A DNA stretch of 64,000 nucleotides from Rhizobium sp. Q54 (GTDB taxonomy: Bacteria > Pseudomonadota > Alphaproteobacteria > Rhizobiales > Xanthobacteraceae): positions 1 through 64,000 of the forward strand of contig CAMAWF010000004.1 of NCBI GenBank assembly GCA_945861895.1, written 5' to 3'. Below, piece by piece: positions 1 to 9,417 of this stretch. The notes under the pieces were generated by a model, which saw only the letters and a program-made list of their open reading frames with translations, was not told where the DNA came from and ran no database searches. Each line of letters begins with the position of its first letter. Within the stretch, counting starts at the first letter, position 1. Made by a program: the position numbers and the translations under genes.

Positions 1-75
1 CGCGCGATAAAGCCGCTTGTTCGGCAGCATCGGTTTGATGGCGGCCCATTCAAAATCGCTGAGTTCGTAGCGCAT
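1..75 (-). CDS. IS5-family transposase, N-terminal fragment cut by window edge
   Basis: The first 25 codons of a leftward gene are visible, beginning MRYELSDFEW and continuing to PMLPNKR at the edge. This is the characteristic start of IS5-type DDE transposases (IS4/IS5 superfamily, DUF4096-like N-terminus), which catalyse cut-and-paste movement of their own element. Whether the rest is intact cannot be seen. The bases just upstream (about 95-112) may include the terminal inverted repeat, but only one end is visible so this cannot be confirmed. Confidence 0.75.
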   Translation of the reverse strand, partial: MRYELSDFEWAAIKPMLPNKRLYRA

Positions 76-390
76 GATTCGAGGTTCCGGTTTAGGAGCT
101 TGAATCACGTGCCGGGCGACACCATCAACCCGCAAAGCCTCATCGCGGCAGATGCCAATACCCTTATTTTACTTCCGCTTTCGGGGCATTGCGGACATGC
201 CTGGACCTGCTGGTCTGCTCATCCCGGCAGCGAATGACCGATCAGCGACATTGACGGTTTGCTGGAGCGATTGCTGGACGGGATTGCGCCCACTGGAAAG
301 CGCCGCCTTTTCGCGGCGCACACCAACTCGGTCATTGGGCACGATGCCACCAACAGCGGTGGCCTTTCACAAAAACCGCGCAACAGAAAT
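76..390. other. non-coding stretch between transposase and Cys-rich gene
   Basis: Both strands have only short open frames without ribosome binding sites, family resemblance or consistent codon usage. It holds the presumed IS end and a degenerate piece (near 184-205) that resembles one arm of the GCGGACAT-containing intergenic repeat seen intact at 1892-1966. I see no gene here. Confidence 0.5.
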
Positions 391-558
391 CTAACAGCCG
401 CAGCTGTGCTTTTCGCTCTTTGCTGGCGACTTGTCATTGCAGCATTCACTCTTCGCGGCTTGCTGTTCCGTGGCCACCTCAGTCTCCTTCTGCCCCGGGG
501 CAATTAAAATCTTGGCAGGCTCGGATTTTGAAGTACCGCCACAACATGAACCAGCCAT
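391..558 (-). CDS. small Cys-rich putative metal-binding protein (55 aa)
   Basis: A 55-residue protein starting MAGSCCGG and ending HSCGC. It has Cys pairs at residues 5-6 and about 40-41 and a C-terminal Cys-Gly-Cys. The middle is Lys/Glu/Ala-rich and probably unstructured. The start has a good Shine-Dalgarno (GGAG eight bases upstream). No signal peptide or membrane segment is visible, so a cytoplasmic metal buffer or chaperone is the natural guess. It lies on the same strand, 133 bases downstream of a DUF2933 gene, a family often found among copper/heavy-metal resistance genes. Small CCGG-type peptides accompany such loci in alphaproteobacteria, but this is inference; no function is demonstrated. 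Confidence 0.7.
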   Translation of the reverse strand: MAGSCCGGTSKSEPAKILIAPGQKETEVATEQQAAKSECCNDKSPAKSEKHSCGC

Positions 559-691
559 CGTCGTTCTCCAGAGTTGGAAGCAAAGTCACATTCTCGCTGA
601 GTCATATGGCCCTGCCTTGCGAGATATCAAGAAGCAACGCTCGGTGCGGCTGGTACTCTGTTACTCAGCGCGCCGAAGAGAGTTCGATCGT

Positions 692-898
692 TCACTCATG
701 GCCTCCCTCCTTCGAATGGCTATGTCCATGGCGGTGCCCAAACAAATGCATTAAGGGGCAGGCTAGGAGCAGCAGATACGGGGCAGCGGCGAGAGCATGC
801 CCGCTGTGATTCCACAACAAATACACTCCGAGTACTGCAATGCTGAGCGTCACAACGACCCCAGCCGTTGACCCAAGAAAACATTTGAAGGCATTCAT
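692..898 (-). CDS. DUF2933 family small membrane protein
   Basis: 68 residues with two hydrophobic segments (about 10-30 and 35-52), the second containing PYLLLLACPLMHLF. A His/Gly-rich tail follows (GHRHGHSHSKEGGHE). The PxLLLLACPLMHxF block and His tail are the hallmark of DUF2933, a family of unknown function found beside metal efflux and copper resistance genes. The His-rich end could bind metal ions. It probably forms a leftward unit with the Cys-rich gene at 391-558. Confidence 0.85.
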   Translation of the reverse strand: MNAFKCFLGSTAGVVVTLSIAVLGVYLLWNHSGHALAAAPYLLLLACPLMHLFGHRHGHSHSKEGGHE

Positions 899-1020
899 CG
901 GGTAATCTCCGGATTCAACGGGAACTATTGGCGCTTCAAGCGGTTGACAATTTGATCGAGATCAATACCCTTTCGAAACAACTGCTGCATTTTCATCAGA
1001 TATTTTATGAAGGGGTTCCT

Positions 1021-1218
1021 ATGCGTCTTATTCGTATCGTCATGGCTGCTTGTCTGGCGCTCGCTATCGCGGCTCCGGCCACGATTGCGACAGCTAATGA
1101 TGCGCATCACCCGCCGGCGGCCAAACAAACAAAAACGAAGAAGGTCAAGCCGGCCAAGAAAGCTCCCAAACGCTCTGAGGTGCCGCATTCGCTGAGGATT
1201 GATGCAGGAGTGTCATGA
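1021..1218 (+). CDS. small exported Lys-rich protein
   Basis: 65 residues starting MRLIRIVMAACLALAIAAP, a clear signal peptide with a likely cleavage near ATA-ND. The mature part is short and basic (KQTKTKKVKPAKKAPKR). I chose this ATG because AAGGGG precedes it at the usual distance and because the signal peptide begins there; an upstream in-frame start at 928 would bury it. Its stop overlaps the next start (ATGA), so translation of the two is probably coupled. Function unknown; the setting is a cluster of small putative metal-related genes. Confidence 0.6.
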   Translation: MRLIRIVMAACLALAIAAPATIATANDAHHPPAAKQTKTKKVKPAKKAPKRSEVPHSLRIDAGVS

Positions 1219-1469
1219 CCGGTTCGTGGAAGGTCTACGCATTCTCGCTCGCGACGACTCTGGGTGTCGCATATATCGGATGCGCCATTTTTGACGTTTT
1301 GTTTCCGCCTTATGGACTGCTTGTTGCATTTGCGCCGCACAGTCCTTGGCCGCTCTACGGGACGCCCGTTGGTTTTCTGACGGGCTTTGTCTCGTTCAGC
1401 GTCGCTGGTTTTGTACTCGGTGCGCTCTATGGGATCGCGTGGGGGTTCTGGAGCAAACGACTAGCGTGA
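1215..1469 (+). CDS. small membrane protein, DUF5676-like
   Basis: 84 residues with two predicted membrane helices (about 8-30 and 53-78) and the loop VLFPPYGLL...PLYGTPVGF between them. The order of helix, pro-rich loop with YGT/S and a Gly-rich second helix ending YGIAWGFW resembles the DUF5676 family, small inner-membrane proteins of unknown function that often travel with DUF2933 and copper genes. The start overlaps the preceding stop by four bases. The family call is by eye only. Confidence 0.65.
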   Translation: MTGSWKVYAFSLATTLGVAYIGCAIFDVLFPPYGLLVAFAPHSPWPLYGTPVGFLTGFVSFSVAGFVLGALYGIAWGFWSKRLA

Positions 1470-1557
1470 GTGGTACGTCACTGCTTCGGATAGCCGATCG
1501 AACGATGCTCCCCTTTGCGTGTGGCAAGCACGCCCCTTCTGGCCGATGGATTCCAAA

Positions 1558-1845
1558 ATGAAATACGCAGTCATTATCGCAGCCGTCGTGGCCGCTAGTG
1601 CTTTCGCAGTCAGCCCGGCATCCTCAAAGATGAGCATGTGCTCCGGTGACCACCTGTCGAAAATGACCGCGATGAGTAGTGGAATGCCGGACGGCCCGCA
1701 TAAGTGGGAGATGTACAAGCATTTAGAGATGGTGAACACCGCTATGGCTAAAGACGGCATGCGCGGATGCGAAAGGATTATGAAAAAAATGCATCGGCAT
1801 CATATGCATCACATGCGTCACATGAAGCACGGAAAGAAGATGTAA
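1558..1845 (+). CDS. exported Met/His-rich small protein
   Basis: 95 residues starting MKYAVIIAAVVAASAFAVSPASS, a typical signal peptide. The mature protein has two Cys and many Met and His residues, ending in a dense His/Met/Lys tail (HRHHMHHMRHMKH). Met- and His-rich periplasmic peptides commonly bind Cu or related metals, so a periplasmic metal sponge is plausible but unproven. An alternative start 12 bases upstream adds MDSK. It completes a tight set of small genes with probable metal association. Confidence 0.65.
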   Translation: MKYAVIIAAVVAASAFAVSPASSKMSMCSGDHLSKMTAMSSGMPDGPHKWEMYKHLEMVNTAMAKDGMRGCERIMKKMHRHHMHHMRHMKHGKKM

Positions 1846-1891
1846 TTCGATTTTGAGGGGCTGCGACCTATCCGACCCTCGGCGTTTGGAC

Positions 1892-1966
1892 AATGTCCGC
1901 TTCTGGCACTTCGCGTCGTTCGCAGCGATGCAGCAATTCAGTCACTTTCGGAGCGAAGCGGACATT
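1892..1966. repeat. palindromic intergenic repeat with GCGGACATT arms
   Basis: Perfect 12-base inverted arms, AATGTCCGCTTC at 1892-1903 and its complement at 1955-1966, enclose 51 bases. Repeats with this TGTCCGCTT/AAGCGGACA signature are widespread in intergenic DNA of Bradyrhizobium-like genomes. It sits between two convergent genes. It could fold in RNA but has no following T-run. Confidence 0.7.
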
Positions 1967-2008
1967 CAGCGAGCCGCGCTTACAGAACCGGATTTATGAG
2001 TCCGCGCC

Positions 2009-2500
2009 CTAAAGCGGCCAGCCGTAGCGCGGCACCGCTTGCATGTAAGCGCGAAAGGCGTCGCCGAATTTGCCTTCGAGATAGCGTTCCTCGCGCTTGA
2101 CCACGCCGAAATGCATCGCCAGCGCCGCCGGCACCAGCATGACCGGCGTCCAGTCGGACGCAAGCGCAATGCCGAGCCCGCCGACGAACAGCGCCAGGCC
2201 CACATACATCGGGTTGCGGACCCAGGCGTAAATCCCGCCGGTGGCGAGCTTGAGCGACGGTTTCCAGGGCTTTACTTCGGTGCCGATGCGCCGGAATGCG
2301 CGCTCGCCCGCGATCGCCAATGCAACCCCCGCTGCAATGAGAACGATGCCGATGACAATGCGCTCGGTCGGCGGCAGCAGGACGGTAAGCACAAAGGCCG
2401 GCAGTAGCCAGTCGAGCAGCAGTCCGAGCGCCAGCGTGGCCAATGCGATCAGCGGCGGCGGCGCGATGACACCGGCGGTGTCGCGATTGGGTTTGTTCAT
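2009..2500 (-). CDS. isoprenylcysteine carboxyl methyltransferase-like membrane protein
   Basis: 163 residues with about four membrane helices. The C-terminal half carries the family signature GIYAWVRNPMYVG followed later by EERYLEGKFGDAFRAY and PRYG, as in the ICMT/PEMT superfamily of S-adenosylmethionine-dependent membrane methyltransferases (NnrU/ICMT-like). In bacteria their substrates are mostly unknown; lipids or small isoprenoids are possible. The ATG has GGAG five bases upstream. Unlinked to its neighbours, which are convergent or divergent. Confidence 0.85.
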   Translation of the reverse strand: MNKPNRDTAGVIAPPPLIALATLALGLLLDWLLPAFVLTVLLPPTERIVIGIVLIAAGVALAIAGERAFRRIGTEVKPWKPSLKLATGGIYAWVRNPMYVGLALFVGGLGIALASDWTPVMLVPAALAMHFGVVKREERYLEGKFGDAFRAYMQAVPRYGWPL

Positions 2501-2739
2501 GGCGGCTCCATTTTACGACAACTTGTAAAGCCGCGCCGCGTTCGCCCGGCAAGCCATTGCAACTACGAAAAGATTAAGAGTTAAGGCGGCTTATTGCAGC
2601 GCCGGAGCATTGACTTTCGCCCCCGTCATCCTATGTTCCCGGCGAACGGTACGAATGCAAGATTCGACCGCCGCCCCCGCGCATCGCAAACCGTTTTTAA
2701 CTCCGGCGCGGGCTCCGGGCGGTCATAACTAGAGGTTTT

Positions 2740-4188
<1,449 letters not shown>

Positions 4189-4352
4189 AAAATACACGCA
4201 AATTAGCCCTTCCGGCGAAACCCGGCGGGGCGCTGTACCGCGTTTACCCCCCATTCACCGCTGTGGAATACGGTCGCTTTGGGACGTAGCCCATACCTTC
4301 GGGCTGCGAGGGCGGTAACGCAGGCATCAGACTGCGAACGGAGCTTAAAGTC

Positions 4353-5420
4353 ATGACCGGGCAAACTGGCGAGCACGAGCGCACCATGGCGTTCGCGGAT
4401 ATCGCTTTCGGGCAGATCAAGGCCCTGCGCCAGGAAGCCAGCCCACGCAATTACGAGATCTGGTACACCTACGCCACCGGCTATAGCCCTTCGCTCAACC
4501 AAAAAATCAACGAGACGCTGGCGCAGAGCGGCACGCTCTCCGACGCCGACCTCGAGCAGATCTACGAGACTTATCTCTCACCGACCCGGCTCAACGACCG
4601 CATCGACAAGGTCGGCGAGCAGGTCATGGGCGAGATCGAGCAGGTCATGGCCATGGTCGATGCCGCGGTCGGCACCGCCACCAGCTACAGCGAGAGCCTG
4701 GCCGACGTCACCCAGCAGCTAGGCCAGTCGAAAGACCGCGAAGGCCTGCGCTCGATCGTCGAAAGCCTGGTGCAGACCGCCAAGGAAATGGAGCAATCCA
4801 ACCAAAAACTCGAAGCGCGCCTGACCGCCTCCAAGCAGGAAATCAACGTGTTGCAGGAAAACCTCGAAGTGGTGCGCACCGAGAGCCTGACCGATCCGCT
4901 CACCCAGCTCGCCAACCGCAAATATTTCGATACCACGCTGGAGCGCGCCATTGTCGATTCGCGCGCCAAAAACGAGGCGCTGACGCTGCTGCTCACCGAC
5001 ATCGACCATTTCAAGAACTTCAACGACAGCTTCGGGCATCTCACCGGCGACCAGGTGTTGCGTCTCGTCGCCATGTCGCTGAAGCAGAACGTCAAGGGCC
5101 AGGACACCGCGGCGCGCTACGGCGGCGAGGAATTCGCCGTCGTGCTGCCGAATACGGTGCTGCGTTCGGCGATTACCGTCGCCGACCACATCCGCCGCGC
5201 GGTGATGACCAAGGAATTGATGAAACGCTCGACCGGCGAGCATCTCGGCCGCGTCACGATCTCGATCGGGGTAGCCACCTTGCACAAGGGCGACACCGTG
5301 CAATCGCTGATCGAGCGCGCCGACACCTGCCTCTACGCCGCCAAGCGGCACGGCCGCAACCGAGTGATCTGCGAAACCGACCCGGAATTCAGTGCCGGCG
5401 CGCAGCCGCAGGTGGCGTAA
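4353..5420 (+). CDS. diguanylate cyclase (GGDEF)
   Basis: 355 residues; makes cyclic di-GMP from two GTP. An N-terminal helical region of about 160 residues with coiled-coil character (about 130-175) precedes the GGDEF domain. The domain shows TDPLTQLANRKYF, LLTDIDHFKNFNDSFGH and the active site RYGGEEF (about 265). The inhibitory-site motif RxxD is replaced by KGQD, so product inhibition may be weak. YAAKRHGRNRV closes the domain. No membrane segment or signal peptide, so it is cytosolic; the N-terminal helices are probably the sensory or dimerisation part. GGAG precedes the ATG. Monocistronic by context. Confidence 0.93.
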   Translation: MTGQTGEHERTMAFADIAFGQIKALRQEASPRNYEIWYTYATGYSPSLNQKINETLAQSGTLSDADLEQIYETYLSPTRLNDRIDKVGEQVMGEIEQVMAMVDAAVGTATSYSESLADVTQQLGQSKDREGLRSIVESLVQTAKEMEQSNQKLEARLTASKQEINVLQENLEVVRTESLTDPLTQLANRKYFDTTLERAIVDSRAKNEALTLLLTDIDHFKNFNDSFGHLTGDQVLRLVAMSLKQNVKGQDTAARYGGEEFAVVLPNTVLRSAITVADHIRRAVMTKELMKRSTGEHLGRVTISIGVATLHKGDTVQSLIERADTCLYAAKRHGRNRVICETDPEFSAGAQPQVA

Positions 5421-5423
5421 GCT

Positions 5424-5813
5424 TCAATCCCTCGATCTGGATCGTTTCGAACGGGAGCGGCGGGGCGGCGCCTTCCCGCGCGCATTTGCAGCTTGTTGCG
5501 CCGCCGCCAAGGCATTCCTCGCCCAGTGTGCGAGTTCATCGGGATCGTCGTAGAGCCGCTCGGGCATGCGCCAATAGGACATCAGAGCCCGCTTGCCGTG
5601 ATTGGTGTCGTAGCTGAACTGTTTGCTGCCTTCCTGCTCGAACGCCGGAATCGTCTGCGCATCGGCTTTCAAATAGATCGCGCCATCGGCCAGCAGCGCA
5701 AACATGCGGCCCTCGGCATAAATTCCCGCGCCGCCAAACATCCGGCGCACCACAACCGGGCCGAAGGCGGCGAACATCTCAATAATGTGATCGGGGTCGA
5801 AGCCGGCGTTCAA
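5424..5813 (-). CDS. TfoX N-terminal domain protein
   Basis: 129 residues. Contains the TfoX/Sxy N-terminal domain: RRMFGGAGIYAEGRMFAL, followed by YLKAD and YDTNHGKRALMSYWRMPE. The C-terminal 25 residues are a basic Arg/Ser/Lys tail. In Enterobacteria and Haemophilus TfoX regulates competence; single-domain proteins in alphaproteobacteria are uncharacterised. Translation appears to start at TTG (5813), seven bases after the sufA stop, with GAGG overlapping that stop, so it is translationally coupled to the end of the suf operon. Confidence 0.85.
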   Translation of the reverse strand: MNAGFDPDHIIEMFAAFGPVVVRRMFGGAGIYAEGRMFALLADGAIYLKADAQTIPAFEQEGSKQFSYDTNHGKRALMSYWRMPERLYDDPDELAHWARNALAAAQQAANARGKAPPRRSRSKRSRSRD

Positions 5814-5820
5814 CGCCGCC

Positions 5821-6207
5821 TCAGTGGGTCTCGGCCGGCGCGGAATCCCCTGCCGGCGTCAATTGCACGGACTCGCCGCAGCCGCAGGCCGAGGTCTGGT
5901 TCGGGTTGTTGAACACGAATTGCGCGGAAAGCTTTTCGGCCTTGTAGTCCATCTCGGTGCCGATCAAAAACAGCACGGCCTTGGGGTCGATGAGAATCTT
6001 GACGCCCTTGTCCTCGACCACTTCGTCGGCCGGATTGACCGCCTCGGCATATTCCATGGTGTATTCCATGCCGGCGCAGCCGCCATTCTTGACGCCGACG
6101 CGCACGCCTGCAACCGGACGCACCGCGCGCGCCATCACATCCTTGATGCGGGCGGCGGCGGCATCGGTGAGCCGCATTGCCTGGGGTCGCGGGCGGGCGG
6201 TGGCCAT
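5821..6207 (-). CDS. sufA: A-type iron-sulfur carrier SufA/IscA-like
   Basis: 128 residues. A-type carrier that receives Fe-S clusters from the SufBCD scaffold and passes them to target proteins. The three conserved Cys ligands are in GGCAGMEY and CGCGES. The ATG at 6207 is preferred over an in-frame TTG just upstream. It is the last conserved suf gene, 106 bases after sufT, and the TfoX-like gene follows immediately. Confidence 0.93.
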   Translation of the reverse strand: MATARPRPQAMRLTDAAAARIKDVMARAVRPVAGVRVGVKNGGCAGMEYTMEYAEAVNPADEVVEDKGVKILIDPKAVLFLIGTEMDYKAEKLSAQFVFNNPNQTSACGCGESVQLTPAGDSAPAETH

Positions 6208-6313
6208 CAATCTCTCCGGGTCGTTCTCTCTAAGTCAGTTTCGAATCGTAACAGCTTGAAATTACCAGTTTATTTCCAACCGTAATGTGGGGGCTTTGCC
6301 GCCAAATGGCAAC

Positions 6314-6706
6314 TCACCACATGTTGAGCACAAGCCGGGCCTCGTCGGTCATCCGGCTGGGGTCCCAGGGCGGATCCCACACCACATCGACCTTGACCGG
6401 GCCGACGCCGGGCACGCTCGCCACGGCGTTTTCCACCATGATCGGCAGTTCCTGCGCAGAGGGGCAATTCGGCGTGGTCAGGGTCATGTCCACCTTCACC
6501 GCGCGGTCGTCGCCGATGTCGATCTTGTAGATCAGCCCCAGCTCGTAGATGTCGGCCGGAATTTCCGGGTCGTAGACGGTCTTGAGTGCGGTCACGATCT
6601 CGTCGGTCAGCCGCGTGAGCTCGGCCTCCGGCAATGCGGAAGGCTTTTGCGTGTCCGCGGCCGCGGCTTCCGCAGGTTTTGCGGCGGTGGGCGTGTCATC
6701 GCTCAT
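6314..6706 (-). CDS. sufT: SufT, DUF59/MIP18-type Fe-S assembly factor
   Basis: 130 residues. An Ala-rich leader of about 25 residues precedes a MIP18 (DUF59) domain: TVYDPEIPADIYELGLIYKI, then LTTPNCPSAQELP with the conserved Cys, and VDVVWDPPWDPSRM. SufT-type proteins help mature Fe-S proteins under high demand. Its ATG overlaps the sufS stop (ATGA), so it is coupled to sufS. The position between sufS and sufA is the usual alphaproteobacterial order. Confidence 0.93.
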   Translation of the reverse strand: MSDDTPTAAKPAEAAAADTQKPSALPEAELTRLTDEIVTALKTVYDPEIPADIYELGLIYKIDIGDDRAVKVDMTLTTPNCPSAQELPIMVENAVASVPGVGPVKVDVVWDPPWDPSRMTDEARLVLNMW

Positions 6707-7950
6707 GCGAAAAACTCCCGTGCCTTGAGCAAGGATTTGGCCAGCGTATCGACCTCATCCTTGCTGTTGTAAAGGGCAAATGACGCCCGGCAGGTGGCCG
6801 TGACGCCATAGCGCGCCAAAAGCGGCATGACGCAATGGGTGCCGGCGCGCACCGCCACGCCCGAGCGGTCGATGATGGTGGCGATATCGTGCGGATGCGC
6901 CCCCTTCATCTCGAAGGAGACGATGGCGCCTTTGTCCTTGGCGGCGCCAATGATGCGCAGCGAATTGATTTCGCGCAGCCGGTCGTGGGCGTAAGATACC
7001 ACGGCGTTCTCGTGCGCGCGGATGCGCGCCTTGCCGATGGAATTGACGTAGTCGATGGCGGCGCCAAGCCCGATCGCCTGCACGATCGGGGGCGTTCCGG
7101 CCTCGAAGCGGTGCGGCGGCTGGCCATACGTGATGCGGTCCTCGAACACTTCGTGGATCATCTCGCCGCCGCCGTTGAACGGCGGCATGGCGGCCAGATG
7201 CGCGTGCTTGCCCCACAGCACGCCGACGCCGGTCGGCCCATAAAGCTTGTGCCCGGTGAAGACGTAAAAATCGCAGCCGATGTCCTGCACGTCCACATCG
7301 AGGTGCACCGCCGCCTGGCTGCCGTCGACCAGCACCGGAATGCCGCGCGCCTGTGCGATCTTCACCACCTGCTTGACCGGCACGATGGTGCCGAGCGCAT
7401 TCGACATATGCGTGATCGCCACCATCTTGGTGCGCGGGGTGAGCAGCTTTTCGAACTCATCGAGCAGGAAGTTTCCGTCGTCGTCGATTGGCGCCCATTT
7501 GATCACCGCGCCATGGCGCTCGCGCAGGAAATGCCAGGGCACGATGTTGGAATGGTGCTCCATGATCGAGAGCACGATCTCGTCGCCGGGTTTGATGCGC
7601 TCGCGGCCGAACGTATAGGCGACGAGGTTGATCGCCTCGGTGGCGTTGCGGGTGAAGATGATCTCTTCCTTGCGCGGCGCGTTGAGGAAGCCGCGCACGG
7701 TCTCGCGCGCGCCCTCATAGGCTTCCGTGGCTTCGTTGGCGAGATAGTGCAGCCCGCGATGCACGTTGGCATATTGCGCGGTATAGGCGGTCTGGATGCG
7801 ATCGAGAACGGTTTTCGGCTTTTGCGCCGAGGCGGCGTTGTCGAGATAGACCAGCGGCTTGCCGTAGACCTGCATGGCGAGCGCGGGAAAATCCTTGCGG
7901 ATGCGCGCCACGTCGTAGGAACCGTTGCTCACCGCCGGGTGCATGGTCAT
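6703..7950 (-). CDS. sufS: cysteine desulfurase SufS
   Basis: 415 residues. PLP enzyme that takes sulfur from cysteine for Fe-S assembly. Visible: YLDNAASAQKP near the N-terminus, EHHSNIVPW, VDGSQAAVH, the PLP lysine in FTGHKLYGPTG (about 232) and the catalytic Cys region THCVMPLLARYG with short group-II (SufS-type) loop. The start at 7950 (MTMHP) overlaps the sufD stop as ATGA; a longer in-frame extension upstream lies inside sufD and is unlikely to be coding. Second of two desulfurases in this operon. Confidence 0.95.
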   Translation of the reverse strand: MTMHPAVSNGSYDVARIRKDFPALAMQVYGKPLVYLDNAASAQKPKTVLDRIQTAYTAQYANVHRGLHYLANEATEAYEGARETVRGFLNAPRKEEIIFTRNATEAINLVAYTFGRERIKPGDEIVLSIMEHHSNIVPWHFLRERHGAVIKWAPIDDDGNFLLDEFEKLLTPRTKMVAITHMSNALGTIVPVKQVVKIAQARGIPVLVDGSQAAVHLDVDVQDIGCDFYVFTGHKLYGPTGVGVLWGKHAHLAAMPPFNGGGEMIHEVFEDRITYGQPPHRFEAGTPPIVQAIGLGAAIDYVNSIGKARIRAHENAVVSYAHDRLREINSLRIIGAAKDKGAIVSFEMKGAHPHDIATIIDRSGVAVRAGTHCVMPLLARYGVTATCRASFALYNSKDEVDTLAKSLLKAREFFA

Positions 7951-9281
7951 GCCCGCGCTTTCAGCCACGCTACGGCTGCTTCCATCAGCACTTCGCGAAG
8001 ACCTGCGTGCTCGATGCCTTCCACCGCCTCGCCGATGAAAGCCTGGATCAACAATGCCTCGGCCTCTTTCGGTGGGATGCCACGCGCCTTGAGATAGAAC
8101 AGCAGGTCCTCGTCGAGCGCGCCCGCGGTCGCGCCGTGGCCGCACTGCACGTCGTCGGCGAAAATCTCAAGCTCCGGCTTGTTGTCGGCTTCGGCGGTGT
8201 CCGAAAGCAGCAGCGCCTGCGTCATCATCTTGCCATCGGTCTTTTGCGCGTGCGGCCGCACGATGATCTTGCCCTGGAAGATGCCGCGGCTTTCGCCATC
8301 GAGCACCGACTTGAACAGTTCGCGGCTTTGGCAACCTTTGGCGGAGTGATCGAGCACCAGCGTGGTGTCGGCGTGCTGGCGGCCCTTGAGCAGGCAGACG
8401 CCGCGGATGCCGGCAACCGTGTCCTCGCCATCGAAACGCAAGAACAACTGGTTGCGCACCACGGCGCCGCCGATGCTGAAGCTGAAATCGTTATAGCGCG
8501 CACGCGCGCCGATCGACGCCATCAGGCTCGAGACATGCAGCGCACCTGCGCCCTCGGCGATGATTTTGACGTGATCGACATGCGCCTCGTCGCCGACGAC
8601 AAGTTCGAGCGCGGCGTTGACCTGATAGTCGCCGCTCCCTGCGCCCGCATATTCGTGGCTTTCGATCAGCATGGCGCGCGCGCCCTTTTCGATCACGATT
8701 AGCGAGCGCGTGAACATCGAGGCCGGCTTGCCGCCGGTCGCCACGAAAATCAGATGGAGCGGCCGCGCGATCGAGGCTCCGGCGGCGATGCGGATCACCG
8801 CGCCGTCCCCCATCAGCGCGGTGTTGAGCGCAACCGCGGCATCCTTGCTCTCGATCACCTTGCCGACATGGGTGCCGACGAGCGCATCGCCCTTGGCCAG
8901 CGCTTGGTTCATCGACGCGATGGCGAGCCCCGTTTCCGGCGTGACGTCCGAGAGTTCGGATGCGAACGCGCCATCGACAAACATCAGCCGGCGGCATTCC
9001 ACATCGCCGATGATTTTACCTGCCGTCTTGGCGCGCGCTTTCGCGGACGCATCGGGCGGGCTCGCCAACGGCTTGAGATCGCGCATCAGCGCGCGCAAGT
9101 CGGTGTATTTCCACTCCTCCACGCGCCGGTGCGGCAGCCCCTGCGCCTCAAAATGACGGAACGCGTCTTCGCGCAGGACCGCGAGCGGACCTTTGCCCGG
9201 CAGCTTTTGCTTGGCAGCGGCGTATGTTTCCGCCAGCGCCAGTTCGGCCGCCGTCTTCATGTGTCGGACTTCGGCGCTCAT
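7947..9281 (-). CDS. sufD: SufD, Fe-S scaffold subunit
   Basis: 444 residues. Forms the SufBC2D scaffold complex with SufB and the ATPase SufC. N-terminal helical part includes RRVEEWKYTDLR; the beta-helix core includes FRFDGEDT and DHSAKGCQSRELFKSVLDG; the C-terminal region contains the conserved FADDVQCGHGATAG and YLKARGIPPKEAEALL. I place the start at 9281 (MSAEVRHMK), with an alternative at 9260; a further in-frame extension to 9461 runs through a palindromic repeat and is not credible. The stop overlaps sufS. Separated from sufC by a repeat of about 110 bases. Confidence 0.94.
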   Translation of the reverse strand: MSAEVRHMKTAAELALAETYAAAKQKLPGKGPLAVLREDAFRHFEAQGLPHRRVEEWKYTDLRALMRDLKPLASPPDASAKARAKTAGKIIGDVECRRLMFVDGAFASELSDVTPETGLAIASMNQALAKGDALVGTHVGKVIESKDAAVALNTALMGDGAVIRIAAGASIARPLHLIFVATGGKPASMFTRSLIVIEKGARAMLIESHEYAGAGSGDYQVNAALELVVGDEAHVDHVKIIAEGAGALHVSSLMASIGARARYNDFSFSIGGAVVRNQLFLRFDGEDTVAGIRGVCLLKGRQHADTTLVLDHSAKGCQSRELFKSVLDGESRGIFQGKIIVRPHAQKTDGKMMTQALLLSDTAEADNKPELEIFADDVQCGHGATAGALDEDLLFYLKARGIPPKEAEALLIQAFIGEAVEGIEHAGLREVLMEAAVAWLKARA

Positions 9282-9298
9282 GCGGCCACCGCTATCGC

Positions 9299-9411
9299 CG
9301 TCATTCCGGGACGCGAGCGAAGCTCGCGGGCCCGGAATCCAGAGCAAGCCACCGAACCTGTTTCTGGATTCCGGGTTCGCGCTTTCAGCGCGCCCCGGAA
9401 TGGCAAGACAT
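9299..9411. repeat. palindromic REP-like repeat between sufC and sufD
   Basis: Two nested palindromic halves: TCATTCCGGG...CCCGGAATCCAG and CTGGATTCCGGG...CCCCGGAATGGC. The outer ends (CATTCCGGG / CCCGGAATG) and inner ends (GGAATCCAG / CTGGATTCC) are both inverted pairs. This is a common mobile-looking intergenic repeat in Rhizobiales genomes. It occupies nearly the whole sufC-sufD gap within an otherwise tight operon and would form a strong hairpin in the mRNA. Confidence 0.85.
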
Positions 9412-9417
9412 AACGCA

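Noticed and set aside
6835-8097. 420-aa ORF antisense to sufS
   Set aside because: Shadow frame of a clearly coding suf gene; composition typical of complementary-strand artefacts.
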